Assembly (NCBI RefSeq): GCF_030272615.1
Contig: NW_026729192.1
Location: forward strand, 30,001-52,500
Length of the DNA stretch: 22,500 nucleotides
Reading direction: 5' to 3'
Source of the DNA: Cryptomeria japonica
Lineage: Eukaryota > Streptophyta > Pinopsida > Cupressales > Cupressaceae
Notes under the pieces: generated by a model
Databases searched by the model: none
Seen by the model: only the letters and a program-made list of their open reading frames with translations
What the model was told of the DNA's origin: nothing
In this document: one piece after another, positions 1-9,666 of the stretch
Layout of the letters: each line of letters opens with the position of its first letter
Position numbering within the stretch: the stretch's first letter is position 1
Translations under genes and position numbers: made by a program

Positions 1-275
1 CACCTCGCGTGCACCTTGGTGCGCACACCTTGGCTGGGTTGCGCGCCCTGGTGGGCACCATGGTGCGCACCAAGGAGCGCTCCGAAGTGTGCTCCAAGGT
101 GCGGCGTGCACGAAGTCGGAGCCCGGTTTGCCCCGGGTGCGCACCTCGCGTGCACCTTCGCCGCGGTGGGCACCATGGCGTGCACGAAGTCGGAGCCCGG
201 TTTGCCCCGGGTGCGCACCTCGCGTGCACCTTCGCCGGGGTGGGCACCTTGGTGTGCAGACCTTGGCTGGGTTGC

Positions 276-1793
276 GCGCCCTGGTGGGCACCATGGTGCG
301 CACCAAGGAGCGCTCCGAAGTGTGCTCCAAGGTGCGGCCTGCACGAAGTCGGAGCCCGGTTTGCCCCGGGTGTGCACCTCGGGTGGGCACCTTGGTGCGC
401 ATGCCTTGCCTGGGCTGCGCACCAGGGCGGGCTCAAGATGGCACCCGCGTTCCTTTTTTTTCACTATCTTTCAAAACGGAAATTTTAAAATCTCATTTTT
501 TTTTGCCTTTTTCTGGAAATTAGTGAAGGCAGCGCATCAAAGGTGCGCACCTCGCTGCCCACCACGGTGCGCAACGCCGGTGGGCACCCGGGAGTGCTTC
601 GAAGTGTGCTCCAAGGTGCTGCGTGCACGTTGTCGGAGCCCGGTTTGCCCCGGGTGCGCACCTCGCGTGCACCTTCGTCGGGGTGGGCACCTTGGCTGGG
701 TTTGCCCCGGCTGCGCTCCGAAGCGGGGTTATTGGAGCGCCGCCTCTTTTTTTGTCGGAGCGTTTGGTGGGGTTTCTCGCATTGGCTCTTCCGAGGCCCG
801 GTTGCCACCCTGGCGCGCACGAAGTCGGAAGTAGGGTTAATTGCCCGGGTGCGCACCTTTGCCAGGGTGGGCACCTTACCTGGGCTGCGCACCAGGGCGG
901 GCTCAAGATGGCACGCGCGTTCCGTTTTTTTCACTATCTTTCAAAACGGAAATTTTAAAATCTCCTTTTTTTTTTGCCTTTTCTGGAAATTAGTGAAGGC
1001 AGCGCATCAAAGGTGCGCACCTCGCTGCCCACCTTGGTGTGCTCTGAGGTGCGCACCCGGGAGCGCTACGAAGTGTGCTCCAAGGTGCGGCGTGCACGTT
1101 GTCGGAGCCCGGTTTGCCCCGGGTGCGCACCTCGCCTGCACCTTGGCCGGGGTGGGCACCTTGGCTGGGTTTGCCCAGGGTGCGCTCCGAAGCGGGGTTA
1201 CTGGAGCGCCCCCTCTTTTTTTGTCAGAGCGTTTGGTGGGGTTTCTCGCATTGGCTCTTCCCAGGCCCGGTTGTTGGGTGCGCTCCCACCCTGGCGCGCG
1301 CGAAGTTGGAAGTTGGGTTAATTGCCCGGGCGCGCACCTTCGCCAGGGTGGGCACCTTGGTGCGCACACCTTGGCTGGGCTGCGCACCAGGGCGGGCTCA
1401 AGATGGCACCAGCATTCCCTTTTTCTCACTATCTTTCAAAACGGAAATTTTAAAATCTCGTTTTTTTTTTGCCTTTTATGGAAATTAGTGAAGGCATCGC
1501 ATCAAAGGTGCGCACCTCGCTGCCCACCTTGGTGTGCTCCGAGGTGCCCACCACGGTGCGCAACGCCGGTGCGAACCCGGGAGCGCCCCGATGTGTGCTC
1601 CAAGGTGCGGCGTGCACGAAGTCGGACCCCGGTTTGCCCCGGGTGCGCACCTCGCGTGCACCTTGGTGCGCACACCTTGGCTGGGTTGCGCGGCCTGGTG
1701 GGCACCATGGTGCGCACCAAGGAGCGCTCCGAAGTGTGCTCCAAGGTGCGGCGTGCACGAAGTCGGAGCCCGGTTTGCCCCGGGTACGCACCT
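276..1793. repeat. 1.5-kb triplicated segment, copy 1
   Basis: This matches 5785-7301 and 8149-9666. It holds three AT-rich modules (about 430-545, 905-1015 and 1400-1510) and two hairpin-plus-T-run elements (713-753 and 1182-1222). Copy 2 lacks one base near 6380 relative to copies 1 and 3, which accounts for the 5509 to 5508 shift in offset. Confidence 0.8.
713..753 (+). other. GC hairpin followed by T7, type element
   Basis: GCGCTCC (713-719) and GGAGCGC (734-740) form a perfect 7-bp inverted repeat with a 14-base loop, followed within a few bases by seven Ts (747-753). Related copies lie at 1182-1222, 6222-6262, 6690-6730, 8586-8626 and 9055-9095. The shape resembles a transcription terminator. 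In a plant nucleus the T7 alone could stop Pol III. No Pol III gene lies upstream on this strand, so function is speculative. Confidence 0.45.
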
Positions 1794-3230
1794 CGCGTGC
1801 ACCTTCGCCGGGGTGGGCACCTCGGCTGGGTTGCGCGCCCTGGTGCGCACCAAGGAGCGCTCCGAAGTGTGCTCCAAGGTGCGGCGTGCACGAAGTCGGA
1901 GCCCGGTTTGCCCCGGGTGCGCACCTCGCGTGCACCTTCGGCGGGGTTGCGCGCCCTGGTGGGCACCATGGTGCGCACCAAGGAGCGCTCCGAAGTGTGC
2001 TCCAAGGTGCGGCGTGCACGAAGTCGGAGCCCGGTTTGCCCCGGGTGCGCACCTCGCGTGCACCTTCGGCGGGGTTGCGCGCCCTGGTGGGCACCATGGT
2101 GCGCACCAAGGAGCGCTCCGAAGTGTGCTCCAAGGTGCGGCGTGCACGAAGTCGGAGCCCGGTTTGCCCCGGGTGCGCACCTCGCGTGCACCTTCGCCGC
2201 GGTGGGCACCATGGCGTGCACGAAGTCGGAGCCCGGTTTGCCCCGGGTGCGCACCTCGCGTGCACCTTCGCCGGGGTGGGCACCTCGGCTGGGTTGCGCG
2301 CCCTGGTGCGCACCAAGGAGCGCTCCGAAGTGTGCTCCAAGGTGCGGCGTGCACGAAGTCGGAGCCCGGTTTGCCCCGGGTGCGCACCTCGCGTGCACCT
2401 TCGCCAGGGTGGGCACCTCGGTGCGCACACCTTCTCAATGTTTTCTTGCCTTTTCTGGAAATTGGTGAAGGCAGCGCATCAAAGGTGCGCACCTCGGTGT
2501 GCTCCGAGGTGCGAACCCGAGAGCGCTCCGAGGTGCCCACGAAGTCGAAAGTCGGGTTAATTGCATTGTTTTCCCCGGGTGCGCTCCGAGGTGCGCAACA
2601 TCGGCGCGCACCAAGGAGGGCTCCGAAGTGTGCTCCAAGGTGCGCACGATGGCGTGCACCTCTGGTGCGCACGATTCGGAGCTCGGTTTGACCGGGGTGC
2701 GCACACCTTGGCTGGGTTGCGCACCTTTTGTGCGCTCCAAGGTGCGCACGAAGTCGGAGCTCGGTTTGCCCCGGGTGCGCACCTTCGCCAGGGTGCGCAC
2801 CTTGATGCGCACGCCTTGGCTGGGCTGCGCACCTTGGTGGGCGCCATGGTGCGCACCTTTCGTGCGCTCCAAGGTGCGCACGAAGTCGGAGCTCGGTTTG
2901 CCCCGGGTGCGCACCTTGGTGGGCGCCATGGTGCACTCCGAGGTGCCCAAGATTGGTGCGCACCAAGGAGCGCTCCGAAGTGCGCTCCAAGGTGCGCGCG
3001 AAGTCGAAAGTTGGGTTAATTGTCCGGTTTGCCTCGGGTGCGCACCTTGCGTGCACCTTCGCCAGGGTGGGCGCCTTGGTGCGCACACCTTGGCTGGGCT
3101 GCGCACACCTTGGCACCCGCGTTTCCTTCATTTTAAATTTTTTTTTTTTACAATCTCTCAAGTGGGAAATTCTATAATCTCAACTTTTTTTGCCTTTTCA
3201 GGAAACTTTTGAATGGAGCGCATCATTGGT

Positions 3231-3637
3231 GCGCTCCGAAGTGTGCTCCAAAGCTCTCTCCAGCTGCGTGCACCTGCCCCGGCCGCGCACCCGGCCCCGC
3301 CCAGCTTCGCTCACCTGTCCCGGGCGTCTGGTGCGGAACCTTAGAGTAAGAAACATCACCGTGCACCTTGGCCAACGTGCGCGACTCGACCGAGCGCGCA
3401 CTGGCCGAGGTGCACACCGATTTCACCTGGGTGCGCGCGCAGCACCTCGGGCGCACCGGGGTGCGCGCACAACGCCCGGGTTGCACCGTGGCCTGTGTGC
3501 TCGGGGCGCCTCGGGTGCGCGCTCGGTGTCGCCCCCGCGCGCGCGGTAGTGCGGGCAGCGCACCCCGGCCCGGCCCGGCCCCGACGAGAACGCAAACGGG
3601 CAAAAGGTTTATTCAAATAGCATTGCGATGCCCGGCG
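3231..3637. other. GC-rich spacer downstream of 5S copy 1, no gene seen
   Basis: This stretch is not obviously tandem. It carries scattered GTGCGCGC and GTGCACC words and CCCGGCC runs (near 3280-3300 and 3560-3580), ending with AAAGGTTTATTCAAATAG before the 5S terminator. It lies 3' of the 5S gene on the minus strand. The equivalent region of copy B is 11167-11573. No coding sequence or RNA gene was recognised. Confidence 0.6.
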
Positions 3638-3650
3638 AAAAACTAAAAAA
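3638..3650 (-). terminator. Pol III terminator of 5S copy 1
   Basis: Read on the minus strand, TTTTTTAGTTTTT follows directly after the GTTGCACCC end of the 5S gene. Runs of four or more Ts terminate Pol III, so this double T-run (six and five) should end the transcript efficiently. Its presence supports an active rather than decayed 5S gene. Confidence 0.85.
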
Positions 3651-3768
3651 GGGTGCAACACCGGGACTTCCCGGGAGGTCACCCATCCCAGTACTACTCC
3701 GGCCCAAGCGCGCTTAACTGCGGAGTTCTGATGGGATCCGGTGCACTAACGCTGGTATGATCGCACCC
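3650..3768 (-). rRNA. 5S rRNA: 5S ribosomal RNA, copy 1
   Basis: The minus strand begins GGGTGCGATCATACCAGC at 3768 and ends GTTGCACCC at 3651, giving 118-119 nt, the usual plant 5S length. The ends GGGTGC and GCACCC pair as helix I. The internal Pol III promoter is intact: box A around RNA positions 50-60 (AGTTAAGCGCG), intermediate element near 67-72 and box C near 80-90 (GGGATGGGTGA). No indel or truncation is visible. The 5S RNA is made by Pol III with TFIIIA and joins the large ribosomal subunit. The gene is inserted antisense to the Pol I promoters further right. RNA position 19 is G here and A in copy 2. The exact 3' end is uncertain by one or two bases. Confidence 0.97.
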
Positions 3769-3796
3769 GTTATGAGCTTGTCGCAGTGTGTACTTA
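3769..3796 (-). promoter_or_regulatory. 5S upstream element, copy 1
   Basis: Plant 5S genes usually carry a TATA-like box near -28, a GC near -12 and C at -1. On the minus strand here, -1 is C, -12 is C and TAAGTA lies at -28 to -23, a partial match to the TATA-like box. The same bases precede copy 2 at 11705-11732. The assignment rests on spacing. Confidence 0.55.
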
Positions 3797-4169
3797 GCAA
3801 ACCGCGACCCACGTGCGAATCCACCCCGGCCACCCACCCCCGTCGAGGTGCACACCCTCCCTCGCGAAGTGCGCCCCGTTCGCCAAGTGTGAGCCCTGCC
3901 CGGGTGCGCGCACCTTGCTAGGGCGTCGGGTGTGCACCCGGCCCGGCCTACGTGCGTGCACCTGTAGGGGGCGTCGTGTGCGTGCAGTGTCCCGTCTGCA
4001 ACGCGGTGCCCACACACCACCTCGGGCGCAACGACCTGCGCTCACATGTGGGCCGAGTGCACCTTGGTGCATGTTCGGGGCGCCTCGGGTGCACGCTCGA
4101 TCTTGCCCCGGTGCACCAAGGCGCTCGGTTTGCCCCGGGTGCGCACTTGGTGCAAGGTGGGCACCCAAA
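3797..4169. other. Spacer upstream of 5S copy 1, no gene seen
   Basis: GC-rich DNA with repeated GTGCACC, CGGGTGCGCAC and GGGCGCCTCGGGTGC words but no clear tandem period. It lies 5' of the 5S gene on the minus strand and is shared with copy B (11733-12105). No RNA gene or coding region was recognised. Confidence 0.55.
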
Positions 4170-4500
4170 ATAGGGATCAAGCACCAAAACACAAGTTTCG
4201 GGATGCAAAATGGGACCCAAGGACCACAAATGCGTTCCAAGACCCATGATGGGTCCACGAGAACAAAAATGTGTTCCGAGACTTAATAAACAAATATTGG
4301 GTTTTAGGAGAAGAAACATGCTCTGATGCCCAAAACGAGAATCGACCCCGAAAAGGCCACAGGCCAAAAGTGGGATGCGAGACAAAAAAAAATGGGACCC
4401 GAGGACCAAAATTGGGTTCCCAGGTCGAAGACAGGGCAACCGGACAAGAAACGACCTCTAAGGCTCGAAATGAGTCCCGACGACTAAAACTTGACAAGAA
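4170..4500. repeat. A-rich degenerate tandem repeat, copy A
   Basis: Words such as ATGGGACCCAAGGACCACAA (from 4210) and ATGGGACCCGAGGACCAAAA (from 4392), each followed by a GGTTCC or CGTTCC word, recur with decayed copies between them (GATGGGTCCACGAGAACAAA near 4248). The plus strand is A-rich, unlike the flanks. It looks like an old, decayed tandem array of roughly 30-bp units. Confidence 0.6.
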
Positions 4501-5022
4501 GCACCCATCAGGCACCCAACTCGACACCCATGGGATGCCGACCCACCCGGGCTTCCACCTAGCACACCTTGGCACCCACCCACCCTCGCACCCAACCTCG
4601 CACCCAACTTAGCACCTTTGAACCCACATTGGCACTCACCCTGACCCTGGCACCTTGGAACCCACATTGGCACTCACCTTGACCCTGGCACCCACCTTTG
4701 CACTCACCTTGGGACCCACCCTGGCTCCCACCTCGGCACCCACCCAGACACCCACCTTGGTTCCTTGGCACCCACCTTGGATCCTTGGCACCCACCCCGA
4801 CACCCACCTTGGCACGCAACTTGGCTACTTGCCACCCACCTTGGCTCCTTGACGCCCACCCCGACAACCACCCCGTGACCTACCCTGGCTAGGGTTGGTG
4901 CACACCCACCCTGGTGCCCACCTTGGCACCCACCCTATGACCCACCTTGGCACGCACCTTAGTACCCACCCCGTTACCCACCCTAGGACCCACCCCGTGA
5001 CCCACCTTGGCCAGGGTGGGTG
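4501..5022. repeat. C-rich CACCCACCTTGG minisatellite, copy A (short)
   Basis: Degenerate copies of about 12 bases (GGCACCCACCTT, GACCCACCTTGG and similar) run through this stretch. Nearly all G is in isolated GG pairs, so the minus strand is rich in GGTGGGTG. The array ends abruptly at 5022 inside GCCAGGGTGGGTG, where body repeats resume. Copy B continues about 1.2 kb further. Confidence 0.8.
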
Positions 5023-7873
5023 CCTTGGTGCGCACAACTTGCCTGGGCTGCACACCAGGGCGGGCTCAAGATGGCACCCGCGTTCCGTTTTTTTCACTAT
5101 CTTTCAAAACGGAAATTTTAAAATCTCATTTTTTTCTTTTTTTTGCCTTTTCTGGAAATTAGTGAAGGCAGCGCATCAAAGGTGCGCAATGCTGGTGCGA
5201 ACCCGGGAGCGCTCCGATGTGTGCTCCAAGGTGCGGCGTGCACGAAGTCCGAGCCCGGTTTGCCCCGGGTGCGCACCTCGCGTGCACCTTCGCCGGGGTG
5301 AGCACCTTGGCTGGGTTGCGCGCCCTGGTGCGTACCAAGGAGCGCTCTGAAGTGTGCTCCAAGGTGCGGCGTGCACGAAGTCGGAGCCCGGTTTGCCCCG
5401 GGTGTGCACCTCGGGTGCGCACCTCGCGTGCACCTTCGCTGCGGTGGGCACCTTGGCTGGGTTGCGCGCCTTGGTGGGCACCATGCAGTGCACGAAGTCG
5501 GAGCCCGGTTTGCCCCGGGCGCGCACCTCCGCCAGGGTGGGCACCTTGGTGCGCACAACTTGCCTGGGCTGCGCATCAGGAAGGGCTCAAGATGGCACCC
5601 GCGTTCCGTTTTTTTCACTATCTTTCAGAACGGAAATTTTAAAATATCGTTTTTTTTTGCCTTTTCTGGAAATTAGTGAAGGCAGCGCATCAAAGGTGCG
5701 CAACGCTGGTGCGAACCTGGGAGCGCTCCGATGTGTGCTCCAAGGTGCGGCGTGCACGAAGTCGGAGCCCGGTTTGCCTCGGGTGCGCCCTGGTGGGCAC
5801 CATGGTGCGCACCAAGGAGCGCTCCGAAGTGTGCTCCAAGGTGCGGCCTGCACGAAGTCGGAGCCCGGTTTGCCCCGGGTGTGCACCTCGGGTGGGCACC
5901 TTGGTGCGCATGCCTTGCCTGGGCTGCGCACCAGGGCGGGCTCAAGATGGCACCCGCGTTCCTTTTTTTTCACTATCTTTCAAAACGGAAATTTTAAAAT
6001 CTCATTTTTTTTTGCCTTTTTCTGGAAATTAGTGAAGGCAGCGCATCAAAGGTGCGCACCTCGCTGCCCACCACGGTGCGCAACGCCGGTGGGCACCCGG
6101 GAGTGCTTCGAAGTGTGCTCCAAGGTGCTGCGTGCACGTTGTCGGAGCCCGGTTTGCCCCGGGTGCGCACCTCGCGTGCACCTTCGTCGGGGTGGGCACC
6201 TTGGCTTGGTTTGCCCCGGCTGCGCTCCGAAGCGGGGTTATTGGAGCGCCGCCTCTTTTTTTGTCGGAGCGTTTGGTGGGGTTTCTCGCATTGGCTCTTC
6301 CGAGGCCCGGTTGCCACCCTGGCGCGCACGAAGTCGGAAGTAGGGTTAATTGCCCGGGTGCGCACCTTTGCCAGGGTGGCACCTTACCTGGGCTGCGCAC
6401 CAGGGCGGGCTCAAGATGGCACGCGCGTTCCGTTTTTTTCACTATCTTTCAAAACGGAAATTTTAAAATCTCCTTTTTTTTTTGCCTTTTCTGGAAATTA
6501 GTGAAGGCAGCGCATCAAAGGTGCGCACCTCGCTGCCCACCTTGGTGTGCTCTGAGGTGCGCACCCGGGAGCGCTACGAAGTGTGCTCCAAGGTGCGGCG
6601 TGCACGTTGTCGGAGCCCGGTTTGCCCCGGGTGCGCACCTCGCCTGCACCTTGGCCGGGGTGGGCACCTTGGCTGGGTTTGCCCAGGGTGCGCTCCGAAG
6701 CGGGGTTACTGGAGCGCCCCCTCTTTTTTTGTCAGAGAGTTTGGTGGGGTTTCTCGCATTGGCTCTTCCCAGGCCCGGTTGTTGGGTGCGCTCCCACCCT
6801 GGCGCGCGCGAAGTTGGAAGTTGGGTTAATTGCCCGGGCGCGCACCTTCGCCAGGGTGGGCACCTTGGTGCGCAAACCTTGGCTGGGCTGCGCACCAGGG
6901 CGGGCTCAAGATGGCACCAGCATTCCCTTTTTCTCACTATCTTTCAAAACGGAAATTTTAAAATCTCGTTTTTTTTTTGCCTTTTATGGAAATTAGTGAA
7001 GGCATCGCATCAAAGGTGCGCACCTCGCTGCCCACCTTGGTGTGCTCCGAGGTGCCCACCACGGTGCGCAACGCCGGTGCGAACCCGGGAGCGCCCCGAT
7101 GTGTGCTCCAAGGTGCGGCGTGCACGAAGTCGGACCCCGGTTTGCCCCGGGTGCGCACCTCGCGTGCACCTTGGTGCGCACACCTTGGCTGGGTTGCGCG
7201 GCCTGGTGGGCACCATGGTGCGCACCAAGGAGCGCTCCGAAGTGTGCTCCAAGGTGCGGCGTGCACGAAGTCGGAGCCCGGTTTGCCCCGGGTGCGCACC
7301 TTCGCCGCGGTGGGCACCATGGCGTGCACGAAGTCGGAGCCCGGTTTGCCCCGGGTGCGCACCTCGCGTGCACCTTCGCCGGGGTGGGCACCTCGGCTGG
7401 GTTGCGCGCCCTGGTGCGCACCAAGGAGCGCTCTGAAGTGTGCTCCAAGGTGCGGCGTGCACGAAGTCGGAGCCCGGTTTGCCCCGGGTGTGCACCTCGG
7501 GTGCGCACCTCGCGTGCACCTTCGCTGCGGTGGGCACCTTGGCTGGGTTGCGCGCCTTGGTGGGCACCATGCAGTGCACGAAGTCGGAGCCCGGATTGCC
7601 CCGGGCGCGCACCTCCGCCAGGGTGGGCACCTTGGTGCGCACAACTTGCCTGGGCTGCGCACCAGGAAGGGCTCAAGATGGCACCCGCGTTCCGTTTTTT
7701 TCACTATCTTTCAGAACGGAAATTTTAAAATCTCGTTTTTTTTTGCCTTTTCTGGAAATTAGTGAAGGCAGCGCATCAAAGGTGCGCAACGCTGGTGCGA
7801 ACCTGGGAGCGCTCCGATGTGTGCTCCAAGGTGCGGCGTGCACGAAGTCGGACCCCGGTTTGCCCCGGGTGCG
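5023..7873. repeat. Body-repeat block between the two large copies
   Basis: This block contains the same GTGCGCACC, GGAGCGCTCC and AT-module vocabulary as its flanks. About 5785-7301 is a third copy of a 1.5-kb segment also found at about 276-1793 and 8149-9666 (offsets 5508-5509 and 2364). About 5286-5780 matches 7372-7866 (offset 2086). The block is thus a mosaic of nested duplications, as expected from repeated unequal crossing over. No gene is seen in it. Confidence 0.8.
5785..7301. repeat. 1.5-kb triplicated segment, copy 2
   Basis: This is the copy of 276-1793 that lies outside the two large duplicates. It starts at the shared GCGCCCTGGTGGGCACC and stops matching after about 7301, where copy 1 continues with a CTCGCG variant and this copy with TTCGCC. 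It includes hairpin-plus-T-run elements at 6222-6262 and 6690-6730. Confidence 0.78.
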
Positions 7874-8148
7874 CACCTCGCGTGCACCTTGGTGCGCACA
7901 CCTTGGCTGGGTTGCGCGCCCTGGTGGGCACCATGGTGCGCACCAAGGAGCGCTCCGAAGTGTGCTCCAAGGTGCGGCGTGCACGAAGTCGGAGCCCGGT
8001 TTGCCCCGGGTGCGCACCTCGCGTGCACCTTCGCCGCGGTGGGCACCATGGCGTGCACGAAGTCGGAGCCCGGTTTGCCCCGGGTGCGCACCTCGCGTGC
8101 ACCTTCGCCGGGGTGGGCACCTTGGTGTGCAGACCTTGGCTGGGTTGC

Positions 8149-9666
8149 GCGCCCTGGTGGGCACCATGGTGCGCACCAAGGAGCGCTCCGAAGTGTGCTC
8201 CAAGGTGCGGCCTGCACGAAGTCGGAGCCCGGTTTGCCCCGGGTGTGCACCTCGGGTGGGCACCTTGGTGCGCATGCCTTGCCTGGGCTGCGCACCAGGG
8301 CGGGCTCAAGATGGCACCCGCGTTCCTTTTTTTTCACTATCTTTCAAAACGGAAATTTTAAAATCTCATTTTTTTTTGCCTTTTTCTGGAAATTAGTGAA
8401 GGCAGCGCATCAAAGGTGCGCACCTCGCTGCCCACCACGGTGCGCAACGCCGGTGGGCACCCGGGAGTGCTTCGAAGTGTGCTCCAAGGTGCTGCGTGCA
8501 CGTTGTCGGAGCCCGGTTTGCCCCGGGTGCGCACCTCGCGTGCACCTTCGTCGGGGTGGGCACCTTGGCTGGGTTTGCCCCGGCTGCGCTCCGAAGCGGG
8601 GTTATTGGAGCGCCGCCTCTTTTTTTGTCGGAGCGTTTGGTGGGGTTTCTCGCATTGGCTCTTCCGAGGCCCGGTTGCCACCCTGGCGCGCACGAAGTCG
8701 GAAGTAGGGTTAATTGCCCGGGTGCGCACCTTTGCCAGGGTGGGCACCTTACCTGGGCTGCGCACCAGGGCGGGCTCAAGATGGCACGCGCGTTCCGTTT
8801 TTTTCACTATCTTTCAAAACGGAAATTTTAAAATCTCCTTTTTTTTTTGCCTTTTCTGGAAATTAGTGAAGGCAGCGCATCAAAGGTGCGCACCTCGCTG
8901 CCCACCTTGGTGTGCTCTGAGGTGCGCACCCGGGAGCGCTACGAAGTGTGCTCCAAGGTGCGGCGTGCACGTTGTCGGAGCCCGGTTTGCCCCGGGTGCG
9001 CACCTCGCCTGCACCTTGGCCGGGGTGGGCACCTTGGCTGGGTTTGCCCAGGGTGCGCTCCGAAGCGGGGTTACTGGAGCGCCCCCTCTTTTTTTGTCAG
9101 AGCGTTTGGTGGGGTTTCTCGCATTGGCTCTTCCCAGGCCCGGTTGTTGGGTGCGCTCCCACCCTGGCGCGCGCGAAGTTGGAAGTTGGATTAATTGCCC
9201 GGGCGCGCACCTTCGCCAGGGTGGGCACCTTGGTGCGCACACCTTGGCTGGGCTGCGCACCAGGGCGGGCTCAAGATGGCACCAGCATTCCCTTTTTCTC
9301 ACTATCTTTCAAAACGGAAATTTTAAAATCTCGTTTTTTTTTTGCCTTTTATGGAAATTAGTGAAGGCATCGCATCAAAGGTGCGCACCTCGCTGCCCAC
9401 CTTGGTGTGCTCCGAGGTGCCCACCACGGTGCGCAACGCCGGTGCGAACCCGGGAGCGCCCCGATGTGTGCTCCAAGGTGCGGCGTGCACGAAGTCGGAC
9501 CCCGGTTTGCCCCGGGTGCGCACCTCGCGTGCACCTTGGTGCGCACACCTTGGCTGGGTTGCGCGGCCTGGTGGGCACCATGGTGCGCACCAAGGAGCGC
9601 TCCGAAGTGTGCTCCAAGGTGCGGCGTGCACGAAGTCGGAGCCCGGTTTGCCCCGGGTACGCACCT
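8149..9666. repeat. 1.5-kb triplicated segment, copy 3
   Basis: This copy lies in duplicate B and corresponds to 276-1793 with offset 7873. Hairpin-plus-T-run elements lie at 8586-8626 and 9055-9095. A single G to A difference from copy 1 is visible near 9189. Confidence 0.78.

Larger units (their letters stand above)
1..5022. repeat. 7.9-kb higher-order duplication, copy A
   Basis: This segment matches 7874-12958 almost base for base. The offset is 7873 in the left part and 7936 after a 63-bp insertion present only in copy B (about 9798-9860). It contains the GTGCGCACC body repeats, a 5S gene, an A-rich degenerate repeat and a short C-rich minisatellite. Its left edge is not visible because the match already starts at base 1. 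At its right edge the shared sequence stops after GCCAGGGTGGGTG (5010-5022). The few substitutions between copies suggest recent duplication or continuing homogenisation. Confidence 0.9.

Noticed and set aside
713-753. A bacterial intrinsic terminator
   Set aside because: The shape fits, but the DNA is nuclear rDNA of a plant and no gene lies upstream. It is kept only as an unexplained repeated element.
543-2468. Long open frames such as 543-2468 (+), 8416-10404 (+), 1485-3161 (-) and 9358-11097 (-)
   Set aside because: Several overlapping frames are open on both strands at once, the predicted proteins are repetitive Cys, Ala, Pro and Arg strings without domains, and they follow repeat boundaries. 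They reflect GC-rich repeats with few stop codons.
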